In this document: positions 1-5,987 of the stretch, piece by piece
Layout: each line of letters opens with the position of its first letter
Position numbering within the stretch: position 1 is the stretch's first letter
Notes under the pieces: model-generated
Told to the model about the DNA's origin: nothing
What the model saw: the letters and a program-made list of their open reading frames with translations, nothing else
Databases searched by the model: none
Source: Dehalococcoidia bacterium
GTDB taxonomy: Bacteria > Chloroflexota > Dehalococcoidia > Lucifugimonadales > JAGWBF01
NCBI GenBank assembly: GCA_021296025.1
Contig: JAGWBF010000068.1
Coordinates: 1-8,218 of the forward strand
Direction of reading: 5' to 3'
DNA: 8,218 nt
Program-made: the position numbers and the translations under genes

Positions 1-329
1 CTTTCCATCATGTCCGCCACATCGGGCGAGGAGTCCGTTCCTGCGTATAAGACGTCATCCCGGCGGATTTCAGCCAGGTGCTGCAACTCCCCCAAGCTTC
101 CAGCATCTTCAGGCATGGGGGGCAGCGAGAAGGCGGAGCAGTCGCTCATAGGCATGTTTCCGATGTGGGACGCCAAGAAGGGGGGGATGTACTTGCTGAA
201 GTCTACGGTTATAGGCAGTACGATGATGTAGCTGGCGTAGACCTTGGGCGGGTCCGAGCGGTCCAGGAAGTATAGGAGGGCATGGCCTCTAGGCTGCTGG
301 GGGTCTCCGGATTCGAAGGAGATGTCCAT
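1..329 (-). CDS. Unrecognised protein, N-terminal part, cut by the left edge
   Basis: An open frame starts at ATG 329 and runs off the left edge, giving 109 whole codons with no stop. The protein begins MDISFESGDPQQPRGHALLY. It shows an early segment rich in beta-formers (HALLYFLD, then VYASYIIVLPITVDF, residues about 17-44), followed by a proline-rich loop and an acidic stretch. No signal peptide is visible and I do not recognise the family. The gene starts four bases after the stop of the PAC2 gene, and only a weak purine stretch (GAAGGG) touches the ATG, so translation is probably coupled to the upstream gene. The tight spacing suggests the two proteins are needed together, but this is inference. 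Codon use looks like that of its neighbours. Confidence 0.72.
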   Translation of the reverse strand, partial: MDISFESGDPQQPRGHALLYFLDRSDPPKVYASYIIVLPITVDFSKYIPPFLASHIGNMPMSDCSAFSLPPMPEDAGSLGELQHLAEIRRDDVLYAGTDSSPDVADMME

Positions 330-333
330 CCCT

Positions 334-1239
334 TCAGCTCTGGGGGTTGCTGTCTCCGAAGCGCCGGTCCATCTCCTCCAGGAACTGGGCTACTTCGGGG
401 GCGAAGGTCGGGGTTTCCTGCTGTTCTTCCTTGTGGGAGGTTTCCTGGGCATCGTAGTTGGCTTCCATCTGCTCGATCAGACTCTTAAGGTCGCCGTTGC
501 GTTCCACGGCGCCATCGAGCTGCCGGTACTGCTCCCGGCCCCTTTCGGCGGGGGCCAGTTCGTCAGGAAGCTCGTAGATGGAGCCCAGGACTTCGAGAAG
601 TCGGCTGGTGCCAAGGTAGTCCTCTTCGACCTGGAGATACTGGGGCAGGTGCACCATCAGGGTGATCACGTCGATATCAGGGTCCAGCTTGGGCACCCCT
701 TCGGTTATCAGGTTCAGGATGGTAGTGGGTCCCTGGTAGGTGCTGCGCCTGCGTTTCAGTCCGCCGCCGTTTCCCTTCACGCTAACCCGGCCTGTATCGC
801 CGGTTACGAGCAGGGGCCTCGTGTGGGGCACAGCATCGTACATCCCCCCCAGGCGACAGTAGCGGCTTATGCCGAAGTACTTGAATACCTCCAACACCGA
901 ATCGGTGTAGTCTTCTCCCTGGGCATGGGGTTCCATGAGGTGGAAGAACAGGTAGTCGGGCCCGTCTTCGGTCTGGGCGTATTTGATGGTGCTGTTGGGG
1001 ACTTCCACCTGACGGTTGCCGTCTTGAAGGCGCATGGTAGGGCGGTACCGGGTGAAGTCGAAGAACTTCCCCGGCCTGGCCAGCTTTCCCAGCTCGGTAG
1101 CGCCGAAGTGGTCCTCCAGGGTTTCCAGCGCAAGGGTACCGACGCTGCCCACATCGACCCACGGGCGGACCATGATGAGGGCATGGGGCGCCTTCAGCTT
1201 GGGCGGTGGAACGGTCAGCTCAAAGGCGCCTACTCTCAT
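334..1239 (-). CDS. PAC2-family protein (proteasome assembly chaperone 2-like fold)
   Basis: The 301-residue protein matches the PAC2 family pattern. Its N-terminal core has VRPWVDVGSVGTLALETL (residues about 24-41), where the family has a glycine-rich nucleoside-phosphorylase-like turn. This is followed by FFDFTRYRPTMR (59-70), the signature GGMYDAVPHTRPLLVTG (131-147) and YQGPTTILN (168-176). The last 80 residues are charged and probably helical or disordered (SHKEEQQET around 268-276), a common tail in bacterial members. Eukaryotic PAC2 helps assemble 20S proteasomes. Bacterial homologues occur in Actinobacteria and Chloroflexota and their function is not settled, so none is assigned. No proteasome genes lie in the window. 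The ATG at 1239 has only a weak ribosome site (AAGATAG). The gene lies 61 bases downstream of the GGT-family gene and four bases before the next gene, consistent with one operon. Confidence 0.88.
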   Translation of the reverse strand: MRVGAFELTVPPPKLKAPHALIMVRPWVDVGSVGTLALETLEDHFGATELGKLARPGKFFDFTRYRPTMRLQDGNRQVEVPNSTIKYAQTEDGPDYLFFHLMEPHAQGEDYTDSVLEVFKYFGISRYCRLGGMYDAVPHTRPLLVTGDTGRVSVKGNGGGLKRRRSTYQGPTTILNLITEGVPKLDPDIDVITLMVHLPQYLQVEEDYLGTSRLLEVLGSIYELPDELAPAERGREQYRQLDGAVERNGDLKSLIEQMEANYDAQETSHKEEQQETPTFAPEVAQFLEEMDRRFGDSNPQS

Positions 1240-1300
1240 AGAACTATCTTGTCAGAAAGGAGTGGGGTTTTCAAGTGCTCGCAGAGTGGCACGGAAGGGC

Positions 1301-2986
1301 CTACCAGCCTATGGCGTAGCCGTCCCGGCGGGGGTCGGCGGCGCCGTGGAAGGCGCCGGTCTGCTGGTCAACGAATATCATCATTTCGCTTCCCGGACCC
1401 CCCCAGTCGGACAGTATGCTCAGGTCGTGGCCCTTGCCGGACAGGCCGCCTCTCACATCTTCCGAGAGCCGGCCCTCCAACTCCAGAGTATCTTCGCAGG
1501 TGTGTGGGATCGTGGACTCGGTGGGGTCCTGCTGATGGCGCCACCGGGGAGCTTCAACTGCTTCGGCAACGGTCATACCGAAGTCCAGCACATGGGTGAG
1601 CACCTGCAGGTTCGTCTGCACCTGGGTGTCCGCCCCGGGAGTGCCGCAGACCATGAACAGGTCGGCCCCGCCGGATGCGAACACCATGATGGGGTTCATG
1701 GTGTGACGTACCCTCTTCCCAGGTTGCAGACAGTTGGGGTGGCCTGGGTCCAGGTGCCAATAGGTCATGCGGTTGTTCAGGAGGATGCCGGTACTCCCGG
1801 CTATGACCGTCGAGCCGAAGGCGCTCTGGATGCTCTGAAGCTGGCACACGGCGTTGCCCCACTGGTCCACCACGCAGAAGCAGGTTGTGTCCTCAGCGTC
1901 ACGGACAGCTCCGGCCTTGGCCCTGGTGGGAGCGCCTCCTTGGTACAGCCAGGGATCTCCCGGCTGCACCTTCGGCGTGGCCCGCGAGGGGTCAATGAGC
2001 TTGGAGCGTTCCATGGCGTACTCCTTGGAGAGAAGACCCTTCATGGGTATGTCCACGAAGTCCGGGTCGGCAACATACTCCTCCCGGTCGATGAAGGCCA
2101 GCTTCTTGGCTTCCACCATCACATGAATTTCCTCGGAGGTATTGCATCCCAGGGCCGGCAGGTCGAGGTTCTCCACCAGGTTCAGCTCCTGGAGCAAGAT
2201 GTGGCCGCTGGAATTGGGAGGCGCCTCAAGAATGGTGTAGCCCTTGTAGGTGGTGGATATGGGGTCTTCCCAGCGGGAGCGGTGGCCTTCCAGGTCCTTT
2301 GCGCTCAGCACACCGCCCTGGTCCTGGACGAAGCGGGCCACTTCACGCCCGATGGCCCCGTGGAACAGGGCATCAGGACCTTCGGATGCGATTTGGCGGA
2401 AGCTGGCTGCCAGGTCCCGCTGCAGAAGAATGTCCCCACCGGCCAGGGGCACTCCATTCCTGCTGTACACCTTGGCCGAGGTTGGGTTCTGGATCAGGCC
2501 GGGCTCTGCGGCGATGTAGCCTGCGAGGGTGTGGGTCACTGGGAAGCCTTCATCTGCCAGTGATATGGCATCATCAAAAAGACCTGCCCATGGAAGTGTG
2601 CCGTAGTCCTGGTGGGCTTGGGCCCACCCGTCCAGCAGGCCGGGAATGGAAGTTGAAAGCACCCCTCGCATGGGAATGCCCGTTTTCTCGTAGCGTTCCT
2701 GCGTCGCGCCTCCGGGGGCTGCCCCGGTGCAGTTCATCACCCTGGTCGTGCCGGTGGACTTCTGATAGACCATGATGAATCCGTCGCCGCCTATGCCGGA
2801 CATGTGAGGTTCCACCACGTTCAGGGCTGCCCCCACGGCAACGGCGGCATCGACGGCGTTGCCCCCCTGCTGGAGCACACGTATTCCCGCCTGGGATGCC
2901 AGGGGATGCCCCGAGCAGACCATGCCTTTTCGGCCCATGACTACGGGGCGATTGGAACCGACGTTTACTCCGTGGGGATGGTGCAT
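1301..2986 (-). CDS. Gamma-glutamyltransferase-family Ntn-hydrolase with altered substrate pocket
   Basis: This is a full-length GGT-family member (561 residues from ATG 2986). The family is made as a proenzyme that cuts itself just before a threonine, which becomes the N-terminal nucleophile of the small subunit. Here the site is ED|TTCFCVVDQWGNAV, with nucleophile Thr367. Other hallmarks are SGHPLASQAG and GGNAVDAAVAVG near the N-terminus, GTGILLNN-like GSTGILLNNRM (397-407) and AADPRRDGYA near the end. No signal peptide is present, so it should be cytoplasmic, unlike periplasmic E. coli GGT. Residues that bind the gamma-glutamyl group in E. coli GGT are mostly replaced (see findings), so glutathione is unlikely to be the substrate. 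An amidohydrolase role, as in oxamate amidohydrolase HpxW of this family, is possible. A GTG at 2992 is in frame, but AGGAG (2994-2998) lies seven bases before ATG 2986, which decides the start. Confidence 0.9.
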   Translation of the reverse strand: MHHPHGVNVGSNRPVVMGRKGMVCSGHPLASQAGIRVLQQGGNAVDAAVAVGAALNVVEPHMSGIGGDGFIMVYQKSTGTTRVMNCTGAAPGGATQERYEKTGIPMRGVLSTSIPGLLDGWAQAHQDYGTLPWAGLFDDAISLADEGFPVTHTLAGYIAAEPGLIQNPTSAKVYSRNGVPLAGGDILLQRDLAASFRQIASEGPDALFHGAIGREVARFVQDQGGVLSAKDLEGHRSRWEDPISTTYKGYTILEAPPNSSGHILLQELNLVENLDLPALGCNTSEEIHVMVEAKKLAFIDREEYVADPDFVDIPMKGLLSKEYAMERSKLIDPSRATPKVQPGDPWLYQGGAPTRAKAGAVRDAEDTTCFCVVDQWGNAVCQLQSIQSAFGSTVIAGSTGILLNNRMTYWHLDPGHPNCLQPGKRVRHTMNPIMVFASGGADLFMVCGTPGADTQVQTNLQVLTHVLDFGMTVAEAVEAPRWRHQQDPTESTIPHTCEDTLELEGRLSEDVRGGLSGKGHDLSILSDWGGPGSEMMIFVDQQTGAFHGAADPRRDGYAIGW

Positions 2987-2993
2987 TATCACA

Positions 2994-2998
2994 CTCCT
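2994..2998 (-). promoter_or_regulatory. Shine-Dalgarno AGGAG deciding the GGT-family start
   Basis: On the minus strand AGGAG is followed by seven bases and then ATG at 2986. The alternative in-frame GTG at 2992 would sit only one base after AGGAG, too close for normal initiation. This supports the 561-residue product over the 563-residue one. Confidence 0.75.
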
Positions 2999-3033
2999 GT
3001 TTAGGGGCTAGTTGACCCGTCCTTTAGCGGGGC

Positions 3034-3342
3034 CTAAGAAGCTAGAGTTGAGGTCTCAGTCTTGGCATACTGCTCCCCTTCGTCGCTCTTCATCTCTATG
3101 ATCACCAGTTTGCGATCCGGGTCAACGGCCAGTAGATCGAGTCTCTCGTTTGTCCGGTCGAAACCGCTGAACTCTTTGTTGACTATTAGCAGGTCTTCTC
3201 CCAGCATGTTGGGGTTAGCGGCGACCCATTCTTGAATATCATTGCGCTCTTTCAACCCCAAATGGTTGAAGTTAACCTCTTGTACCTTCGTGGCGTTCCG
3301 GCTTTCGGTGTCGATCCGATATAGTTGGGGTTCGTTGCTCAA
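3034..3342 (-). pseudogene. Truncated PD-(D/E)XK nuclease of the DUF91/NucS-like type (N-terminal fragment)
   Basis: The 102-residue frame looks like the N-terminal third of a larger nuclease-like family, from memory about 350 residues. The N-terminus has a LYRIDTESRN start, then ERNDIQEWVAANPNMLGEDLL (residues about 32-52), FDRTNERLDLLAVD (61-74) and LVIIEMK (79-85). Asp69 and the Glu83-x-Lys85 pair match a PD-(D/E)XK catalytic core. In relatives the sequence continues with a helix and a long C-terminal domain. Here it stops 17 residues after Lys85 and only about 50 bases separate the stop from the GGT-family start, so the rest is missing. The start is TTG at 3342 with GGAG six bases upstream, and a TATAAT box lies further up, so the remnant may still be expressed. 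It is unlikely to be an active enzyme. It could instead be a real small protein, which I think less likely. Confidence 0.68.
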
Positions 3343-3371
3343 GATATTCTCCAGTGAGGTGCTTCCACGGC

Positions 3372-3377
3372 ATTATA
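3372..3377 (-). promoter_or_regulatory. -10 box TATAAT of the truncated nuclease gene
   Basis: The minus strand reads GGCTATAATGC, a perfect TATAAT about 30 bases before the TTG start at 3342, which fits a short leader carrying the GGAG site. No convincing -35 hexamer lies 16-18 bases upstream, so the promoter is weak or activator-dependent. The same 11 bases recur in the promoter at 5988-6016. Confidence 0.5.
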
Positions 3378-3420
3378 GCCCAGGGTGTACTAACGTTGAT
3401 ATGCCAGGCACTCAGAGGTC

Positions 3421-3445
3421 GAATTGCGCTGAGGTCAAGCAATTC
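3421..3445. repeat. Inverted repeat, 7-bp arms, 11-base loop
   Basis: GAATTGC (3421-3427) is a perfect inverted match of GCAATTC (3439-3445). The loop contains a GGTCAA (3433-3438), which equals one half of the palindrome before the antitoxin gene. The position between divergent transcription units suggests a regulatory role or the scar of an insertion. Neither can be decided from sequence alone. Confidence 0.55.
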
Positions 3446-3473
3446 AGCCCGGTTGGACTAGAATAGGGCTGAA
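3443..3473. repeat. Inverted repeat, 8-bp arms, 15-base loop
   Basis: TTCAGCCC (3443-3450) pairs perfectly with GGGCTGAA (3466-3473). The left arm shares three bases with the right arm of the preceding inverted repeat (3421-3445), so both stems could not form fully at once in the same strand. No T-run follows on either strand, so a simple intrinsic terminator is not supported. Confidence 0.55.
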
Positions 3474-3488
3474 GCAGGATCACACCGG

Positions 3489-3517
3489 TTGCGGTCAACG
3501 CTTAATCGAGGTACATT
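3489..3517 (+). promoter_or_regulatory. Tentative promoter of the toxin-antitoxin operon
   Basis: TTGCGG (3489-3494) and TACATT (3512-3517) are separated by 17 bases, matching the sigma-70 layout with 3/6 and 4/6 consensus bases. The palindrome at 3516-3534 overlaps the end of the -10 box and the expected start site, the usual arrangement for self-repression by an antitoxin. The hexamers alone are weak evidence. Confidence 0.35.
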
Positions 3518-3534
3518 AGGTCAAATTGACCTAA
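3516..3534. promoter_or_regulatory. Perfect 9-1-9 palindrome, probable antitoxin operator
   Basis: TTAGGTCAA (3516-3524), one central A, then TTGACCTAA (3526-3534) form a perfect inverted repeat. It ends 22 bases before the antitoxin ATG and just before the AAAGGAG ribosome site (3542-3548). Phd/YefM-type antitoxins bind palindromes of this kind in their own promoters, and the toxin modulates that binding. Additional GGTCAA half-sites occur upstream at 3493-3498 and 3433-3438. Assignment as operator is inference from symmetry, position and family knowledge. Confidence 0.7.
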
Positions 3535-3556
3535 CCGTAAGAAAGGAGACAGCTAA

Positions 3557-3856
3557 ATGGCTAAAATAGTGACCGCAGCGCATGCAAAGGCCCATCTTTC
3601 GGCACTGGCCTCCGCCGCGGCCTATGGCGATGAACGTATCATCATCGAGCGGCACGGCAAGCCCCTGGCGGCGTTGGTCAGTGTGAGCGACCTGGAGAGA
3701 TTGGAGTCGGGGGAGGTTGCCGCCTCTCGACCCCAGGGGGCATTAGCACTGGTGGGTGCTTGGCGAGAGGTGAACGACGAAGACATGGATTCGTTGGTAG
3801 AGCGCATTTACACCGAGCGCGGGAAGGACACGGGCCGTAGCGTGCAGTTTATCTGA
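3557..3856 (+). CDS. Type II antitoxin, Phd/YefM family
   Basis: The 99-residue protein has the Phd/YefM DNA-binding fold at its N-terminus: AAHAKAHLSALASAAAYGD (residues about 7-25), then the strand RIIIERHGKPLAALVSVSDLE (27-47), where the HGKPLAALVS segment is typical of the family. Residues from about 60 onward (WREVNDEDMDSLVERIYTER) form the less conserved region expected to wrap around the toxin. Its role is to neutralise the PIN toxin encoded next and to repress the shared promoter. The ATG is preceded by AAAGGAG with eight bases spacing. The stop TGA overlaps the toxin ATG by one base (TGATG), so the two are translationally coupled. Pairing of a Phd-type antitoxin with a PIN toxin is common. 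Confidence 0.9.
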   Translation: MAKIVTAAHAKAHLSALASAAAYGDERIIIERHGKPLAALVSVSDLERLESGEVAASRPQGALALVGAWREVNDEDMDSLVERIYTERGKDTGRSVQFI

Positions 3857-4272
3857 TGTACCTCCTCGATACAGACATTCTGAGCAATCTCCTGCGACGG
3901 TTGCCCTCGATGACCCTGGTGGCTAAAATCGCCGCAACACCGCAGGAAAGCCAGTTCACTTCCAGCATCACCTTGGGAGAACTCCTCTACGGGGCCCATC
4001 GGCTCGGCCCCATGTCAGATGCCCTACTGAAACGGCTGGATATGACCCTTGTTCCAAACCTGCCGGTCATTCCTTTTGATGCTGACGCTGCCCGCAGTTA
4101 CGGCGAAGTGAGAGCCGAATTGGAACGGAAGGGCACACCAATAGGAGATGCCGACCTCCGTATTGGGGCCATCGCTCTAGCCCGCGGTTTCACGGTGGTG
4201 ACGGGAAACGTGCGCCATTTCAATAGAATACCAGGCCTGCCTGTTGAAAACTGGCTGGAGGAGCAGGCCTAG
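3856..4272 (+). CDS. PIN-domain toxin ribonuclease, VapC-like
   Basis: The 138-residue protein is a complete PIN domain, the fold of VapC toxins that cut RNA (often tRNA or rRNA) using a metal held by acidic residues. The expected sites are present: Asp5 in YLLDTDILS, Glu42 in SITLGELLYG, Asp100 in IGDADLRIGAIALARG, and Asn118 in VVTGNVRHFNRIPGL. The C-terminus ends LPVENWLEEQA, as is usual for the family. Nothing appears broken, so the toxin should be active when free of the antitoxin. Its ATG overlaps the antitoxin stop and it has no strong ribosome site of its own, so its synthesis depends on translation of the antitoxin gene. The specific RNA target cannot be read from the sequence. Confidence 0.92.
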   Translation: MYLLDTDILSNLLRRLPSMTLVAKIAATPQESQFTSSITLGELLYGAHRLGPMSDALLKRLDMTLVPNLPVIPFDADAARSYGEVRAELERKGTPIGDADLRIGAIALARGFTVVTGNVRHFNRIPGLPVENWLEEQA

Positions 4273-4311
4273 CAGGCGCAGTTATGAAGGGGCGCAGGCT
4301 TCACGTCGTTC

Positions 4312-4340
4312 TTTGCATTCCCCGGTCCCGATGGTAGCAT
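4312..4340 (+). promoter_or_regulatory. Possible promoter of the gene at 4382
   Basis: TTTGCA (4312-4317) and TAGCAT (4335-4340) are 17 bases apart, each matching four of six sigma-70 consensus bases. The predicted start near 4347 leaves a leader of about 35 bases with GAGGAG (4369-4374) seven bases before ATG 4382. The 109-base gap after the toxin gene also argues for separate transcription. Confidence 0.4.
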
Positions 4341-4381
4341 GAGCCTATCCCAAGGTGCTTAGAAGGCTGAGGAGATGACCT

Positions 4382-5059
4382 ATGAGCACACCTTTGACAG
4401 ACATCGGAAAGCCGGCTGTGAGCAGCTACCAGAAGGGCCGGAAGCTGTACCTGGTCCCCTTCTACGCTGGCCCGAAGCGGGAAGAGATGACAGTTGCCGA
4501 TGAGGGAAGCGAAGAAGCAGCCGAGACCCTGCGCACCTTGGACGAGTTCGAAAATCTGCTGGCCCGCTACTGGGTGGGCGCCGACCAGCACATCACCCGC
4601 CTTGAGGAGTCTCTAGGCAAGGCCCAGCGGTTGTACCATGAGCATCTTGATGCCGCGGGGGAAGAGGGCGCACAGCTCTTGGAAAAGTTCAACCCGCTGG
4701 GTGCCAAGCTCCTAAACCGTCGGGTCAACGCAGGCGCCTCCCTGGAGGCCACCGAAGACCGGGAAACCCTGACCGAGATAGGAGACTGGCTGGCGTGCGC
4801 TACAGCGGGGCTGCGCAGCGAGAAAGCCACAGCGATGGTCTATCAAGCCTACGCGGAAGCCAACGCCAAGCGGTACGAATATATTGCAGCCCGGATAGAC
4901 CAGACCCTGCAGGAGGACGAGACGGGCATTCTCGTGATCCGGGACGACCACCGGGTACAGTTCCCGTCGGACTTGCAGGTCTTCTACGTAGCTCCACCTG
5001 CCCTTAACGAGCTCCGCAAGTGGATCGAGGCGCTATCCGGCAGGACATCCGCCCCGTAG
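4382..5059 (+). CDS. Unrecognised mostly helical protein of 225 residues
   Basis: I do not recognise this family. The start at ATG 4382 is supported by GAGGAG seven bases upstream. After KLYLVPFYAGPK (residues 21-32), the protein appears largely helical from about 42 to 185. It has charged amphipathic stretches (ETLRTLDEFENLLARYWVGA and ITRLEESLGKAQRLYHEHLD) that could form helical bundles or coiled coils. The end is a mixed segment, ETGILVIRDDHRVQFPSDLQ then VFYVAPPALNELRKWIEAL (about 182-218), which looks like a small alpha/beta unit. There are no signal peptide, membrane segments or cysteine motifs. The gene converges with the duplicated-domain gene, leaving 25 bases between stops. It follows the toxin-antitoxin pair but shows its own promoter signals and is probably unrelated to it. 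Confidence 0.8.
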   Translation: MSTPLTDIGKPAVSSYQKGRKLYLVPFYAGPKREEMTVADEGSEEAAETLRTLDEFENLLARYWVGADQHITRLEESLGKAQRLYHEHLDAAGEEGAQLLEKFNPLGAKLLNRRVNAGASLEATEDRETLTEIGDWLACATAGLRSEKATAMVYQAYAEANAKRYEYIAARIDQTLQEDETGILVIRDDHRVQFPSDLQVFYVAPPALNELRKWIEALSGRTSAP

Positions 5060-5084
5060 CACCTTTCGCTGCCGTGGGGAGCCT

Positions 5085-5912
5085 CTAGTCGATGTTTGCC
5101 TGGTTGTTTGCCCTGGCCATGGCGTAGCACTGCTCCTCGACCTCATCCACCTTCTGCCTGACGAGGTCGGCATCCAGCTCCGCCACTATCCCGGGATAGC
5201 CAGCGCGGTTGATCATCTCGGGGAGTCTGCCGGCCCTGAACTGCCCTATGGCCCAGTCCAGGGGGTTGGACACCAGGGTGGTATCGTGGAAGATGCGCTC
5301 GTTCCGGCTGCGGGGCCCGTAGTGGTAGTGGGGCTCCTTCTCGAAGCAGTCGAAGGCCAGCACCTCCACCTCCTGATCTTCCACGTCGGCCAGCACATGG
5401 ATGGCTTGGCCCCTGTCGCCCGAGGCCAGCTCCCGGAACTCCAGGCCAAAGCGGATGGGACCCGCTTCTATGATCAGGTCACCCCTGTTGTGGGTGACGG
5501 TGTTCCGGTGCATCACGGCCAACTCCCGGCCGATCTCCTCCACCTCGTTCAGCTTCTCCATCACCAGCCTGGGGTCCACCTGATCTGCCACATCGTCGTA
5601 CCCTGCCCGGCGGATCATGTTGGGGAGGTTGGTCCTGAGCTGGTTGAGGGTCCATCCCAGGGGATTCCCAGCTGTAGTCTTGTCCAGGTCCACACGGATG
5701 TTTTGGTTGCGAGGGTCGTAGTGGTAGTGGGGGACGGTGTCGAAGCAGTCGAATCTCAACAGCTCCGTCTCCTGGCCATCGACCTGACCCATAACCTGAA
5801 CGGAAACGCCCTGGTCAGCCCCCCGGCCTCCTACAATGCCTCCGTCCACATTTCGGTGCTGAAGGGCGAACTCGACAACGCCGGCATTTACCTTATAGTC
5901 TCCTGCATCCAT
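5085..5912 (-). CDS. Unrecognised protein of two tandem FDCF-PHYHY domains
   Basis: The 275-residue protein consists of two copies of one domain (residues about 11-134 and 151-267). Each copy has a beta-rich start (GVVEFALQHR, GPIRFGLEFR), the motif FDCF-x3-PHYHY-x-PR (54-68 and 187-201), NPLxW (83-87 and 216-220), and a helical end containing M-I-x-RAGY and EVEE. The cysteine and two histidines have identical spacing in both copies (Cys56, His62, His64; Cys189, His195, His197), so metal binding or catalysis is conceivable. There is no signal peptide. I cannot assign a function or a named family. The frame is open further upstream to 6170, but AGGAG (5920-5924) lies seven bases before ATG 5912 and the protein-like pattern starts there. 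Transcription is divergent from the serine hydrolase gene, from the promoter at 5988-6016. Confidence 0.85.
   Translation of the reverse strand: MDAGDYKVNAGVVEFALQHRNVDGGIVGGRGADQGVSVQVMGQVDGQETELLRFDCFDTVPHYHYDPRNQNIRVDLDKTTAGNPLGWTLNQLRTNLPNMIRRAGYDDVADQVDPRLVMEKLNEVEEIGRELAVMHRNTVTHNRGDLIIEAGPIRFGLEFRELASGDRGQAIHVLADVEDQEVEVLAFDCFEKEPHYHYGPRSRNERIFHDTTLVSNPLDWAIGQFRAGRLPEMINRAGYPGIVAELDADLVRQKVDEVEEQCYAMARANNQANID
5112..5462 (-). repeat. Second copy of the duplicated FDCF-PHYHY domain
   Basis: This segment encodes residues 151-267. It repeats the segment at 5511-5882 with a period of 133 residues (399 bases), plus one inserted residue before the conserved M-I-x-RAGY. Some identity survives at DNA level: gtagtggtagtgggg at 5319-5333 and tcgaagcagtcgaa at 5341-5354 recur at 5718-5732 and 5740-5753. 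Confidence 0.85.
5511..5882 (-). repeat. First copy of the duplicated FDCF-PHYHY domain
   Basis: This segment encodes residues 11-134. It aligns along its length with the second copy: FDCF with FDCF, PHYHYDPR with PHYHYGPR, NPLGW with NPLDW, and RRAGYDD with NRAGYPG. The other positions have diverged widely, so the duplication is old and only the motif residues are held. Confidence 0.85.
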
Positions 5913-5987
5913 CTGTTCACTCCTGGGGAGAGATTTGGGTCCTACCCTCTGCGAAGGACGTCGGGTCTCGTTTGGGGTGTTGGGAGC

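Noticed and set aside
1240..1280. Promoter just before the PAC2 gene (TTGAAA with a 17-base spacer to CAAGAT)
   Set aside because: The -10 matches only three of six bases, and it would sit six bases before the ATG, leaving almost no leader. Read-through from the GGT-family gene is simpler.
244..2563. Very long plus-strand open frames (451 and 509 residues) opposite the PAC2 and GGT-family genes
   Set aside because: They are antisense to well-matched protein families, overlap each other, and their products are low in recognisable pattern. High G+C makes such antisense frames common.
3016..3031. Hairpin CCCG-TCCTTTAG-CGGG between the nuclease remnant and the GGT-family gene, as a terminator
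   Set aside because: The stem is only four base pairs with an eight-base loop and no T-run follows on either strand.
3390..3460. Integron attC-like site (GTTGGAC in an inverted-repeat region before a toxin-antitoxin cassette)
   Set aside because: GTTGGAC fits the GTTRRRY core, but no RYYYAAC partner at a proper position was found, and there are no neighbouring cassettes or a second attC.
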